A stretch of 46,707 nt of DNA from Bacillota bacterium (GTDB lineage Bacteria > Bacillota > UBA994 > UBA5500), in NCBI GenBank assembly GCA_012735505.1, contig JAAYHE010000005.1:1-46707 (forward strand), written 5' to 3'. Position 1 is the stretch's first letter; every line of letters begins with the position of its first letter. Shown in pieces: positions 26,083 through 34,714 of this stretch. The position numbers were made by a program, and so were the translations under genes. The notes beneath the pieces are model-generated. The model saw nothing but the letters and a program-made list of their open reading frames with translations, ran no database searches and was not told where the DNA came from.

Positions 26083-26158
26083 TGGCGGTGCCGAAGGGAA
26101 TCGAACCCTCGATCTCCGGCGTGACAGGCCGGCATGTTAACCGCTACACCACGGCACC
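26083..26158 (-). tRNA. tRNA-Asp (GTC)
   Basis: 76 nt with encoded CCA. Anticodon loop CTGTCAC gives GTC. Acceptor GGTGCCG pairs with CGGCACC. The discriminator G is the usual one for tRNA-Asp. Confidence 0.97.
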
Positions 26159-26161
26159 GCA

Positions 26162-26237
26162 TGGTGGGCACAACAGGGCTCGAACCTGTGACCCCCTGCT
26201 TGTAAGGCAGGTGCTCTCCCAACTGAGCTATGCGCCC
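26162..26237 (-). tRNA. tRNA-Val (TAC)
   Basis: 76 nt with encoded CCA. Anticodon loop CTTACAA gives TAC. Acceptor GGGCGCA pairs with TGTGCCC (one G-U pair). It is the first tRNA after the promoter at 26251-26279. Confidence 0.97.
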
Positions 26238-26250
26238 ATGACAGTTTCTA

Positions 26251-26279
26251 ATTATACAGGATGTTAGCCCTTTGGTCAA
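26251..26279 (-). promoter_or_regulatory. Promoter of the seven-tRNA operon
   Basis: On the reverse strand TTGACC (26274-26279), a 17-bp spacer and a perfect TATAAT (26251-26256), about 14 bp upstream of tRNA-Val(TAC). Confidence 0.92.
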
Positions 26280-26410
26280 GACTTCATTTTCCTGTATGCC
26301 GCGCATGAATCTAACATCGGCGGCGCAGAATCTACTATAGCACTTTTCTCGTTGAATGTAAATGGAATATATTTGTAGACAATCTCGCTCAGCAAGATCT
26401 GTTTTTCTTA

Positions 26411-26485
26411 TGGTACGCCCGAGAGGAATCGAACCTCCGCACCCAGATCCGGAGTCTGGTGCTCTATCCACTGAGCTACGGGCGC
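26411..26485 (-). tRNA. tRNA-Arg (CCG)
   Basis: 75 nt with encoded CCA. Anticodon loop CTCCGGA gives CCG. Acceptor GCGCCCG pairs with CGGGCGT (one G-U pair). It stands 173 bp apart from the other seven and has its own promoter. A 7-bp hairpin (ATCTTGC/GCGAGAT) lies at about 26382-26398 but has no U run. Confidence 0.97.
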
Positions 26486-26499
26486 ATCTTCACTAGAAC

Positions 26500-26528
26500 A
26501 TTATAACCGAAAACGAACAAAAGTGCAA
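26500..26528 (-). promoter_or_regulatory. Promoter of tRNA-Arg(CCG)
   Basis: On the reverse strand TTGCAC (26523-26528), a 17-bp spacer and TATAAT (26500-26505), 14 bp upstream of the tRNA. Confidence 0.88.
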
Positions 26529-26589
26529 GTTGGCACCTTCAGTTGCTTCACCTGACTGCTAGTAGCTAGCGCTAACACTATTTTATGTG

Positions 26590-27990
26590 TCAATCTAGCT
26601 CGTTTACCAACTGCTTAAAAACTCGTCCTCTTTCTTCAAAGTCTCGAAACATGTCAAAGCTAGCGCAAGCTGGTGATAAAACAACTGCACTGCCAGCACG
26701 TGCCTGCTGCTGCGCCCATAGCAGCGCATCCCGCAAGGAGGAGAATTGTTCCATAGGCATGGTTGCCTCTTGTTTCTCGAGCTCTCGCTCTACCGCTTGG
26801 GCAATGGCAGGTGCAGTTTGGCCAATTAGGGCCAGTGCGTCTACTCGCCCGACCACAGCTTGAGCCAAGGGTTCAAATGGAATTTTTTTATCATAGCCGC
26901 CGGCGATGAGAACAACCGGGTATGGCAGTGCTGCCAGACCGGCACACGTCCGAGTAGGGGAGCTAGCAATCGAATCATTGTAATAGCGAACGCCATGCAG
27001 CTCTCGTACTAACTCCAGCCGGTGCTCAACCCCAGTAAAAGATGTAGCGACCTGCCGCATGGCGGCTAGCGACACACCTTTAGCTTGACAAAGGGCAGCA
27101 GCAGCCATGACATTTTCGATATTGTGGTCGCCCAACAGCTGAATTTCATTAATATGGCAGAGTACCCTGTCTTGCCCATCGCGACGCAGTATTATCTGCT
27201 GATCTTGTAGAAAAGCTCCTTCTGTTACAGTCGACTGGCGACTGAAATAACAAACATATCCCGGCGTGAGGGACGCAAACCCTCGTGTAAGCTCGTCGTC
27301 GTAATTGAGCACTGCTACATCTTGTGGCTTTTGCCAACGGAGCACATTAGTCTTGACATCCTGATATTCAGCTAAGGACGTATGATAATCAAGGTGATTC
27401 GGGCTCAGGTTAGTAACAATGGAAGCACCAGGGCTGACTTGCATCTGCATCAGCTGAAAACTGCTCAACTCTAGCACTATTTCGGCTGTAGCCGGAATAC
27501 TAAGTACTTCTTCGATTAAGGAATAACCAATATTGCCCCCCAGATGAACCTCTCGCCCGTCAGCCTTTAGCATCTCGGCTACTAGAGTCGTAGTTGTAGT
27601 CTTACCATCGCTACCTGTAATGCCAGCGATAGGCGCTGCTGCCAAAGCAAAAAGCAGTTCGATTTCACTAGACAAGCGAGCTCCAGCCGCGACTGCCTGC
27701 TTCAGTTCGGGCAAATCTGGCCGCATAAAGGGCGTACGGAAAAGAAATTGGCAACCGTCTAGATGCTTCAGGTAATCAGACCCCAGATGAAGTTCCAAGG
27801 GAATATCCTGCAGAGCTGCCAACTCTTGCGATAGCTGCTCGGCTTCTTTTTGGTCGCAAGCCATCACCTGGCAACCAATAGAGTGTAAGAAGCGGATAAG
27901 CGGCACCCCACTGCGCCAGCCGATCCCTAAGACTCCCGCTTTCTTGCCTTTCAATTCTTCAATTATGGCCAACTGCCTAGCGGTGAGCAT
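26590..27990 (-). CDS. murD: UDP-N-acetylmuramoyl-L-alanine--D-glutamate ligase
   Basis: About 466 aa, the normal length. It has an N-terminal Rossmann-like domain, a Mur ligase central domain with the P-loop GITGSDGKTTTTT (about 117-129), the NLSPNHLDYH segment with the metal and phosphate ligands, and a C-terminal ligase domain (YNDSIASSPTRTCAGLAALP, then DALLWAQQQA and LSPACASFDMF). The SPACASFD motif is diagnostic for MurD. It adds D-Glu to UDP-MurNAc-L-Ala in the cytoplasm. The ATG at 27990 follows GAGGAGG; an in-frame ATG at 28011 lacks a site. It stands alone here instead of in a division/cell-wall cluster. Confidence 0.97.
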   Translation of the reverse strand: MLTARQLAIIEELKGKKAGVLGIGWRSGVPLIRFLHSIGCQVMACDQKEAEQLSQELAALQDIPLELHLGSDYLKHLDGCQFLFRTPFMRPDLPELKQAVAAGARLSSEIELLFALAAAPIAGITGSDGKTTTTTLVAEMLKADGREVHLGGNIGYSLIEEVLSIPATAEIVLELSSFQLMQMQVSPGASIVTNLSPNHLDYHTSLAEYQDVKTNVLRWQKPQDVAVLNYDDELTRGFASLTPGYVCYFSRQSTVTEGAFLQDQQIILRRDGQDRVLCHINEIQLLGDHNIENVMAAAALCQAKGVSLAAMRQVATSFTGVEHRLELVRELHGVRYYNDSIASSPTRTCAGLAALPYPVVLIAGGYDKKIPFEPLAQAVVGRVDALALIGQTAPAIAQAVERELEKQEATMPMEQFSSLRDALLWAQQQARAGSAVVLSPACASFDMFRDFEERGRVFKQLVNELD

Positions 27991-28160
27991 GGTAGCCCCT
28001 CCTCGTTCCATATAAGTGGCACAATTTGTCCCCTCTCAGTTTATCGCGCCAGGCGCAAGGGTTCAAGCCAAGGCTAAGCCTCAGGCACGGGCTGCAAAGA
28101 TTGCTGCATCAATTCTAATGCACACTGGAGATGGGATGCTTAGGCTTATATCTCTGCCGC

Positions 28161-28982
28161 CTAAGGATTGCCTTGTTCAAAGATCTCATACAAGACCACA
28201 CTGGTGGCCACGGCTAGATTAAGGGAATCGGCCCTGCCCACCATGGGGATGCTGACCAGTTGGTCACAAGCTTTTTGCAAAGACACCGAAAGCCCCTTCT
28301 GCTCACTACCGCTTAGCAGGAGCAGGGGTTTTGGATAACTGATTTGGCGATAGTGTTGGGGAGCAGCGCCTGAGGTACCAACCCAAAAGAAATTGCAGTC
28401 GGTTTTCCACGCTAGGAACTCGCTGATGCTAGCCTTCACCAAACGTAACGCAAATATCGATCCCATACTGCCTCGTACAGCGGCGGTATCGTAGGGATCG
28501 GTACAGTTTCCCACCAATATTAGTCCGGCGCAGCCGACAGCATCTGCCGTTCGCATGATGCTACCCAGGTTGCCAGGATCCTGCACCGCTTCTAGAGCGA
28601 CCCAAGTATCCTCCTTTGTACCAGGCGCAGGCAACTGGCCCCACGCTTGTCGTACTACTGCTCCCAGGCCTTGCGGACCCTCTTTTGACGATAAACTTCT
28701 AAAAACGGCTGCTGTTACTGCCAGACAAGGGACCCCCCGCCCCTGCAGCTCATCTACTAGCTCTCGCCCAAATTGGCTGATTAACAAGTCGGGAGCTACT
28801 ACCACAAGCTCGATTTGAGCCCTCATCTGTGCCGCCTCGCCTACCAAGCGAATTCCTTCTAACCAAAAGCAGCCCGTTTGCTCCCGTCCTTTGCGCGAAT
28901 GCAGACTGCGGATCTCCTTGATAGTCCTATTCTTAGTACTCGAGATCAGGGGACCACCGAACACAAGTCGAGTATTCGACAT
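28161..28982 (-). CDS. TrmH/SpoU family RNA 2'-O-methyltransferase (second copy)
   Basis: 273 aa, the same architecture as the protein at 11246-12043. An N-terminal substrate domain (HSRKGREQTGCFWLEGIRLV) precedes the SpoU domain with motifs EAVQDPGNLGSIMRTADAVG, LLLSGSEQKGLS and IPMVGRADSLNLAVATSVVL. Motif 2 reads SGSEQKG where the other copy has VGNEGAG; motif 3 keeps the Ser-Leu-Asn. The target RNA is not known. The ATG at 28982 overlaps no gene and lies four bases after the M20 gene stop, with a weak ribosome-binding site, so translation is probably coupled to that gene. Confidence 0.9.
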   Translation of the reverse strand: MSNTRLVFGGPLISSTKNRTIKEIRSLHSRKGREQTGCFWLEGIRLVGEAAQMRAQIELVVVAPDLLISQFGRELVDELQGRGVPCLAVTAAVFRSLSSKEGPQGLGAVVRQAWGQLPAPGTKEDTWVALEAVQDPGNLGSIMRTADAVGCAGLILVGNCTDPYDTAAVRGSMGSIFALRLVKASISEFLAWKTDCNFFWVGTSGAAPQHYRQISYPKPLLLLSGSEQKGLSVSLQKACDQLVSIPMVGRADSLNLAVATSVVLYEIFEQGNP

Positions 28983-28986
28983 AACT

Positions 28987-30162
28987 TTAGCCTAACCCAG
29001 CAGCAAATTCGGCCCGTATCTGCTGGCGCAAATCCTTGTTGATCAACACATCTAATCCACTCAAGGCCATGGCTTTGCCTGCTAGCAACATAGCTGACAG
29101 AGCTTGCGGTGAGGCAGCTGCCTGGCAAAATTCGTGAGTATGACTGACTAGAGTTTTCGGGCCGATACTCATATTGGGATGAATCGCAGGTGCCACGTGG
29201 CTAACATTTCCCATATCGGTGGACCCTTTGTTATCGCTAGGCGGCTCGATGTCTGTAACACCTAAGGCCTGCAGATGCGAAGCATAGACATCGGCTAAGG
29301 TCTTATTCGTAACCATATTGTCATTGGAAAACTCGAAATTCCGTATTTCTAACCTACATCCGGTAGCCAAGGCCGCCCCTTCTGCCACAGCCTTGGCTCT
29401 GGCAACCACCTGGTTCAAATAGTCCCTTTCTGCCGCTCTGAAATAGAAGCGGGCTACTGCTCGTTCTGGCACGATATTGGGGGCCACTCCGCCTTCGGTG
29501 ATAATGCCATGAATGCGCACATCGCTAGTCAAATGCTCGCGCAAAGCATTGATATTGTTGAAAAGGGAAATGACTCCATCGAGGGCGTTAATACCCTCGT
29601 GGGGTACGGCTGCCGCATGGGCCGGTTTACCCAGGAAAGTGAACTCAAGGGCGTCTATGGCTAACGACTGGGCATACACCCTTGTGCGAGCCCCTGGGTG
29701 CACTATCATGGCAGCATCGTAGCCATTGAAAAGGCCTGCAGCCGCCATTACAACCTTGGCACCGTTGGTTTCTTCCGCTGGTGTGCCAAACAGAGTAACT
29801 TGCCCCTCCACCTGGTCTAAGACCTCGGCCAAGCCGACAGCTGCCGCTGTACTAGCCATAGCAATCAGATTGTGGCCACAAGCATGGCCAAGCTCGGGCA
29901 AGGCATCATATTCGGCAAGAAAAGCGACTTTTGCCCCGTTGCCATGGCGATAATCGGCTACGAAAGATGTGGGGATATCGGCCACACCCTTGGTAACAGT
30001 AAAGCCCTGTTCGGAGGCATATTCTGTTAAGACTCGCTGAGCTAGAAATTCCTGCCCGCCTGTTTCCGGATTAGCATGCAAGGTCAGAGCTATTTCCCGC
30101 AAGCGCGTTGCTTGCTCGTCAATTTTAGCAACAACTTGATGCCTGAGTTCTTCTATCTGCAA
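28987..30162 (-). CDS. M20D family amidohydrolase (AbgB/HipO-like)
   Basis: 391 aa, typical of the M20D metallo-amidohydrolases acting on N-acyl or aminobenzoyl amino acids. The metal-site motifs are EYDALPELGHACGHN (about 83-97) and GTPAEETNG (about 126-134). Later come the dimerisation domain (about 170-285) and the GSTDMGNVSHVAPAIHP segment near residue 320. No signal peptide is seen, so it is cytoplasmic. The exact substrate is unknown. The TTG at 30162 has GGGAG about ten bases upstream and the protein starts where the family starts. The trmH-family gene follows after four bases. Confidence 0.88.
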   Translation of the reverse strand: MQIEELRHQVVAKIDEQATRLREIALTLHANPETGGQEFLAQRVLTEYASEQGFTVTKGVADIPTSFVADYRHGNGAKVAFLAEYDALPELGHACGHNLIAMASTAAAVGLAEVLDQVEGQVTLFGTPAEETNGAKVVMAAAGLFNGYDAAMIVHPGARTRVYAQSLAIDALEFTFLGKPAHAAAVPHEGINALDGVISLFNNINALREHLTSDVRIHGIITEGGVAPNIVPERAVARFYFRAAERDYLNQVVARAKAVAEGAALATGCRLEIRNFEFSNDNMVTNKTLADVYASHLQALGVTDIEPPSDNKGSTDMGNVSHVAPAIHPNMSIGPKTLVSHTHEFCQAAASPQALSAMLLAGKAMALSGLDVLINKDLRQQIRAEFAAGLG

Positions 30163-30227
30163 TCTTGTCTCGCTCCCTATCCTTTTTTCTTAGTTTAGCA
30201 TGCCACAAGCACGAAGCAAATGAAACA

Positions 30228-30250
30228 GGCTACTCTTATGGAAAGTAGCC
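30228..30250 (-). terminator. Terminator after crotonase gene
   Basis: GGCTACT and AGTAGCC form a 7-bp stem around a 9-base loop. On the reverse strand TGTTTCATTTG follows. It lies between crotonase and the M20D gene. Confidence 0.65.
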
Positions 30251-30273
30251 CGTGCCAGATTCAATTCTCTCAG

Positions 30274-31050
30274 CTAGCAATCCCTAAAATTAGGTTGCCT
30301 TTTTTCTAAGAAAGCGCTCATGCCTTCTTTTTGGTCCCAAGTTGTAAAGCAATCTGCAAAACGTTCGGCTTCCAAAGCCAAACCTTCATGCAACTTTAAG
30401 TCTAAGCCGGCGCTAACAACCTCTTTCAAGACTTGCAGCGTCTTCGCACTCTTAGCCGCAATCTGATCTGCTAAAGCAAGGGCAGTGTCTAGCAGCTCGT
30501 CTTGAGGTACTAAACTATTAACTAGCCCTAAATTCAATGCTTCTGCCGCACTGATGGTTTTTCCGGTGAATAGCAATTCTTTAGCTCGCGCTGCTCCAAT
30601 CAGGCGGGGTAAACGCTGAGTAGCGCCAAAACCGGGGATGATACCCAGGCCTATCTCGGGCTGGCCGAGCTTCGCCTGCTCAGAAGCAAGGCGCAAATCA
30701 CAGGCTAAGGCCAACTCTAGCCCCCCTCCTAGGGCAAAGCCATTAATAGCCGCAATGCTCGGCTGGGGCATGGTAGCCAAACGATTAAAAAGGCTGTGAC
30801 CCAAGGCCGCAAATTCTTTGGCCTCTTTTGCTGACATATCCTTCATCTCAACAATGTCTGCCCCTGCCACAAAGGCACGCCCCTTACCGGTAATAACCAG
30901 CACTTTTATGGTGCTATCGGTGCTTACTCGCTCTAAGACGCTACCCAACTCCTGCAAAACGGCTCGATTTAATGCGTTTAAAGCTTGTGGTCGTTTGATC
31001 GTTATTAGTGCTACACCATTTTCCCTAGTTTGCAGGCCAATAAACTCCAT
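30274..31050 (-). CDS. crt: Enoyl-CoA hydratase / crotonase
   Basis: 258 aa. Crotonase fold with the oxyanion-hole segments (FVAGADIVEM, about 60-69, and ALGGGLELALACD, about 106-118). The two catalytic glutamates expected of a true hydratase are present (Glu 112 and Glu 132 in GQPEIGLG). It would hydrate crotonyl-CoA to 3-hydroxybutyryl-CoA, or the reverse, in butyrate-type metabolism. GGGAGG precedes the ATG. It lies 25 bp after the 3-hydroxybutyryl-CoA dehydrogenase gene, so the two are probably one operon. Substrate length cannot be judged from sequence. Confidence 0.93.
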   Translation of the reverse strand: MEFIGLQTRENGVALITIKRPQALNALNRAVLQELGSVLERVSTDSTIKVLVITGKGRAFVAGADIVEMKDMSAKEAKEFAALGHSLFNRLATMPQPSIAAINGFALGGGLELALACDLRLASEQAKLGQPEIGLGIIPGFGATQRLPRLIGAARAKELLFTGKTISAAEALNLGLVNSLVPQDELLDTALALADQIAAKSAKTLQVLKEVVSAGLDLKLHEGLALEAERFADCFTTWDQKEGMSAFLEKRQPNFRDC

Positions 31051-31075
31051 CTAACCCCTCCCGGCTCGCATATAA

Positions 31076-31930
31076 TTAGCGATCATAGTTGTAGAAACCC
31101 CGACCTGTCTTGCGCCCCAGATAACCTGCCGCTACCATTTGGCGAAGAAGCGGGCACGGCCGATACTTATCGTCACCCAGGTCGCGATGCAACACATCCA
31201 TGATCGACAAACAGACATCTAGGCCTATCAGATCCGCCAGGGCTAAGGGGCCCATAGGATGATTAGCTCCTAGCTTCATAGTAGTATCAATGGCTTCTGC
31301 ACTGCCTACACCCTCCATCACACAGAAGATAGCTTCGTTGATCATCGGTATCAGCATGCGGTTGACAGCAAAACCTGGCGTGTCGGCGATTTCAACCGGG
31401 GTCTTGCCTAGCTGTATAGCTACTTGCTTAACATGCTTCACTACTTCCTCACTGGTGGCTAGGCCTTTGACCACTTCCACTAGCTGCATGACTGGCACTG
31501 GGTTGAAGAAATGCATGCCTATCACTGCCTGAGGTCGTTTGGTGAAGGACCCTAGCTTAGTAATTGAAAGCGATGAGGTATTGCTAGCAAAAATAACATG
31601 CGGCGGGGCTATTTGGTCTAGCTCAACCAAAATCCCCCTTTTCACATCCAATTTTTCTGTTGCCGCCTCAATTACCAAATCGGCTGCAGCTGCATGGCCA
31701 AGATCCGTAGTGGTGTTAATATTGCCTAAGATTTGCTCCTTATCTGCAGCCGTGAGCCGGCCGCGCTCGATATTACGCTGTAGTTGTCGTTCGATTGTTT
31801 GCAGTGCGCGCTCTAGATATTGTTGATCAAGATCATGCAGGAAAACTTTTAGCCCTGCTTGCGCAGCCACCTGAGCGATACCACTGCCCATCTGACCAGC
31901 GCCAACCACCATGATTGTGTTGACTTGCAC
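31076..31930 (-). CDS. hbd: 3-hydroxybutyryl-CoA dehydrogenase
   Basis: 284 aa, the usual length of the bacterial short form. An N-terminal NAD-binding Rossmann domain begins with GAGQMGSG (about 10-17). The signature [15 protein letters not shown] (about 138-152), with the catalytic His, precedes the C-terminal helical dimerisation domain ([11 protein letters not shown] onward). It interconverts acetoacetyl-CoA and 3-hydroxybutyryl-CoA. The GTG at 31930 follows GGAGGG. It pairs with crotonase downstream; thiolase, butyryl-CoA dehydrogenase and Etf genes are not in the window. Confidence 0.95.
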   Translation of the reverse strand: MQVNTIMVVGAGQMGSGIAQVAAQAGLKVFLHDLDQQYLERALQTIERQLQRNIERGRLTAADKEQILGNINTTTDLGHAAAADLVIEAATEKLDVKRGILVELDQIAPPHVIFASNTSSLSITKLGSFTKRPQAVIGMHFFNPVPVMQLVEVVKGLATSEEVVKHVKQVAIQLGKTPVEIADTPGFAVNRMLIPMINEAIFCVMEGVGSAEAIDTTMKLGANHPMGPLALADLIGLDVCLSIMDVLHRDLGDDKYRPCPLLRQMVAAGYLGRKTGRGFYNYDR

Positions 31931-32094
31931 AGAATCCCTCCATTTAAAAACAATCTCTTTTGCTTAATTTTTCTGCGCATTGCTCAACTTTTCCTGCCGT
32001 ATTTCTTAGCTGCACTAATATTATTACAAATTCATCGTAATCCCCCAAAAGTAGTCTTTTGTGCTATACTTAGCTTGCACAGGAGGTAGATGTA

Positions 32095-32655
32095 ATGGAC
32101 AATAATAGATCCATAAGCCTGACCCAGCTGTTTATTATTTTTTTCCGGGTTGGCGCTTTTACTTTCGGCGGGGGCTATGCCATGCTTCCCATTATCCAAC
32201 GCGAATTGGTTGATAAACAAGGCTGGCTCAAGGAAGAAGACTTCATAGACATGATCGGCTTGACCCAGTCGGCACCAGGCCCAGTTGCGGTAAACTCTGC
32301 TATCTACTTGGGTTATCGCCTGCGGGGCTTGGGAGGCGCCGTTAGTTCTGTTATCGGCTGCGTTTTGCCTTCATTATTAGTAATTATGGGCATCGCTTGG
32401 GCCCTTAGCCGCTATAATCTTGATCTCCTCAACCGAGCCTTTGCCGGTGTACGTCCGGCCGTAGTCTCGCTAATCACTTATGCTGCTTGGACGATGGGGA
32501 AAAAGGTGTTAAAGAACCCGCAAACTATAGTCTTTGCAACGGTAGCGGCAGTGGCAATTATAGCCTTTGACCTACATCCAGCAATAGCTATAGTCACTGG
32601 CGCCTTGCTAAATATAGGTCTAAATCGCCCCCGTAAGGAGGAAAGCCAGGCATGA
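32095..32655 (+). CDS. Chromate-type transporter, first half (CHR domain)
   Basis: 186 aa, single CHR domain. It has the N-terminal signature FTFGGGYAMLPIIQRE and the SAPGPVAVNSA block, then four to five membrane segments. AGGAGG precedes the ATG. Short single-domain CHR proteins occur in pairs with opposite membrane topology and are thought to work as a heterodimer equal to the fused ChrA. The substrate here is uncertain; chromate export is the family label. The stop overlaps the start of the next gene (ATGA). Confidence 0.9.
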   Translation: MDNNRSISLTQLFIIFFRVGAFTFGGGYAMLPIIQRELVDKQGWLKEEDFIDMIGLTQSAPGPVAVNSAIYLGYRLRGLGGAVSSVIGCVLPSLLVIMGIAWALSRYNLDLLNRAFAGVRPAVVSLITYAAWTMGKKVLKNPQTIVFATVAAVAIIAFDLHPAIAIVTGALLNIGLNRPRKEESQA

Positions 32656-33173
32656 TGATCTTGTGGAAGCTTTTTGCGACTTTCGCCTTTATCGGCTCTT
32701 TGGCTTTCGGCGGGGGATACGTCATGATCCCTTTAATTGATAGCCAAGTAGTGGAAACCTTAGGCTGGTTAACTAGTACCGAGTTTGCTGATATTGTGGC
32801 TATTGCTGAGATGACACCCGGGCCCATAGCTATTAATACAGCTACCTATGTCGGTTTTAGAATGGCTGGAGTTTTAGGCTCGGTCGTCGCTACTGCTGGA
32901 GTTGTCTTTCCCTCTTTTGTGATCGTAATGATTTTGGCTCGAGTAGTTGCACACTTCAGCAATTCTGTCTATCTCCAGACGGCTCTCGGAGGAATCCGCC
33001 CAGTAGTTGTAGGCCTAATTGCTAGTGCTGCCTGGTCTTTTGGCGCCAAGACCTTAATTGATCTCAAATCTTGGTTGGTAGCTGCTGCGGTACTGCTTGC
33101 TCTTGCCAAAACCAAGATTAACCCCATCTTGCTCATCATCGCTTCCTTTGGAGTCGGCATTCTGTTCTTCTAG
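32652..33173 (+). CDS. Chromate-type transporter, second half (CHR domain)
   Basis: 173 aa, the second CHR domain of the pair. The same signatures recur (LAFGGGYVMIPLIDSQ, MTPGPIAINTA), followed by hydrophobic segments to the C terminus. It starts inside the stop of the first half (ATGATG/TGA overlap), so the two are translationally coupled and presumably interact. A terminator follows at 33199-33225. Confidence 0.9.
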   Translation: MMILWKLFATFAFIGSLAFGGGYVMIPLIDSQVVETLGWLTSTEFADIVAIAEMTPGPIAINTATYVGFRMAGVLGSVVATAGVVFPSFVIVMILARVVAHFSNSVYLQTALGGIRPVVVGLIASAAWSFGAKTLIDLKSWLVAAAVLLALAKTKINPILLIIASFGVGILFF

Positions 33174-33198
33174 CTTGGCAACAGCTGCATAAATAGAC

Positions 33199-33225
33199 AA
33201 GGCCCTCCTTTTCGGGATGGGCCTT
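33199..33225 (+). terminator. Terminator after chromate-type transporter pair
   Basis: AAGGCCC/GGGCCTT plus inner TCC/GGA pairing, followed by TTTTTGTTTTG on the + strand. Confidence 0.92.
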
Positions 33226-33381
33226 TTTGTTTTGCGGATCTAATAGCTTCTGGGTGGAAAACTCCCTCTGACACAGTTACTAGCGACATACCATATATTA
33301 TTGGTGATGCCTTTAGCATAATCAGCATGTTTTGTCCGAGCCAAAGGTAGAGAAGACATTTGTTAGTGGGAGGGAAAGTGG

Positions 33382-33972
33382 TTGGTAACGAATATCTTCA
33401 CCCCCTATTCCCCCATCAGCAGTTACGACCAGGCAGAGTTACATAAGCAGTTCAGCCGCCTAGCCTTAGTAACCGGTGGAAAACTTAATACTCTCGGCTT
33501 ACAACCGAATCAACCGGCACAAATCTTAATCAGCGACTTACAGTGGAAAAGCTACTCCGGCGATATTCAGCTCTTGCGCACTTGGGCTGTGCAAACCATT
33601 ATTCGCTTACATATAAGAAGTTCGACCACAGGTCAGCTACTGTGGGGCAACGTTTACGGTTCTGCCTCGGGCGTGCCGCTAATTGGAGGCACACGCCTGT
33701 TATCCAACTGGCCAGTAGCACTACTAACAAAATTGCTGCCAACTACGGCCTATTGGCAGCTAGCCCACACCCAGGAACCCTTCACTCTACGCATCTGCGG
33801 CTCTCACGTCAGTTTAAGCGTCTATCGTTTTTATGAAAGCAATTTTTATCTCGCAGCCTTAGATTATCTGGCGGATCTCGCCAGACGTTGCCAGGACGTG
33901 CTGGACGATGAACGGCCTACAGTTTGCACCCGTTTAGTGGACCTGCCTTACAACCAAGACAAACAAACCTAA
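33382..33972 (+). CDS. Hypothetical protein
   Basis: 196 aa; I do not recognise a family. It has no signal peptide or membrane segment. The middle (ILISDLQWKSYSGDIQLLRT to TTGQLLWGNVYG) alternates hydrophobic and polar residues like beta strands, and the C-terminal 50 residues look helical (FYESNFYLAALDYLADLARR). TTG at 33382 follows GGGAGGG at an eight-base spacing, a good site despite the rare start. It lies 156 bp after the transporter terminator and 77 bp before the NUDIX-like gene, on the same strand. Confidence 0.6.
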   Translation: MVTNIFTPYSPISSYDQAELHKQFSRLALVTGGKLNTLGLQPNQPAQILISDLQWKSYSGDIQLLRTWAVQTIIRLHIRSSTTGQLLWGNVYGSASGVPLIGGTRLLSNWPVALLTKLLPTTAYWQLAHTQEPFTLRICGSHVSLSVYRFYESNFYLAALDYLADLARRCQDVLDDERPTVCTRLVDLPYNQDKQT

Positions 33973-34049
33973 CAAGAGGCCAGCTAGACAACCCCTAAGC
34001 CCTAGGATACTATTAAATCACATGTCAGAACGCATAAGGAGATTAGACC

Positions 34050-34661
34050 ATGATGAACCATTTACAACAACGTTACGGCGACGAGCAAGTGTTGGTGATA
34101 CCAGCGTCACTAGTAGACCATCTACCAGGCGGCCTATTACCTCTGATAGATTTAACCAATCTACCGTATGAATTCATTTTTCGTTACCAAGCGGAGCACA
34201 ACCCGGCCTGGCGTCAGTTAATACCGTATATCGTCCTCAAACAAGCAAACCGTTATTGGCTTACCCGGCGGCTCAGCACCCAAGGGGAACAACGCTTGCA
34301 TAACCGCTATGCCCTAGGCGTAGGCGGACATATCAACCCTGTCGATAAGCAAGGCACCTCGCCCATCATCAGCGCCCTCTACCGCGAATTGGAAGAGGAG
34401 CTAGACTTAGGAGGTTGGCTACCCCTTGATCCTCAACCGCAGGCACTGCTAAACGATCTGACTTCTGCCGTCAGCCGCGATCACCTCGGGTTAGTATTTG
34501 TTATCGAAGTGCCTAAGTCAGTAACTGTGAGGGTAAAAGAACGAGAAAAAATGGTCGGCCGGTGGGCTGATCTAGTGACTATTCGCCAGCGTTTCTACGA
34601 ACTGTTAGAAGGCTGGTCCCAATTAGTGCTTAGATATTTGGAAAAACAAGAAAGACCCTAG
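34050..34661 (+). CDS. NUDIX-like hydrolase
   Basis: 203 aa. A C-terminal NUDIX-type segment (about 90-185) carries RELEEELDL, which matches the RE-x2-EE-x-x core of the Nudix box, preceded by GVGGHINPVD. The first Glu of the classical G-x5-E is not seen at its usual place; Asp is near. The N-terminal 80 residues (PEFIFRYQAEHNPAWRQLIPY region) are typical of longer Firmicute NUDIX proteins annotated as phosphoesterases. Substrate unknown. GGAG precedes tandem ATGs at 34050 and 34053. Confidence 0.8.
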   Translation: MMNHLQQRYGDEQVLVIPASLVDHLPGGLLPLIDLTNLPYEFIFRYQAEHNPAWRQLIPYIVLKQANRYWLTRRLSTQGEQRLHNRYALGVGGHINPVDKQGTSPIISALYRELEEELDLGGWLPLDPQPQALLNDLTSAVSRDHLGLVFVIEVPKSVTVRVKEREKMVGRWADLVTIRQRFYELLEGWSQLVLRYLEKQERP

Positions 34662-34682
34662 AGAAATTTTCCTCTCGGGTCT
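34653..34682 (-). terminator. Terminator after the DUF4392 gene
   Basis: AGACCC/GGGTCT with an inner GAG/CTC pair. On the reverse strand TTCTTGTTTTTCC follows. It overlaps the end of the NUDIX-like gene, which is convergent. Confidence 0.65.
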
Positions 34683-34714
34683 CCCAGGACTTATGCACGC
34701 GAAAACTGTACGCT

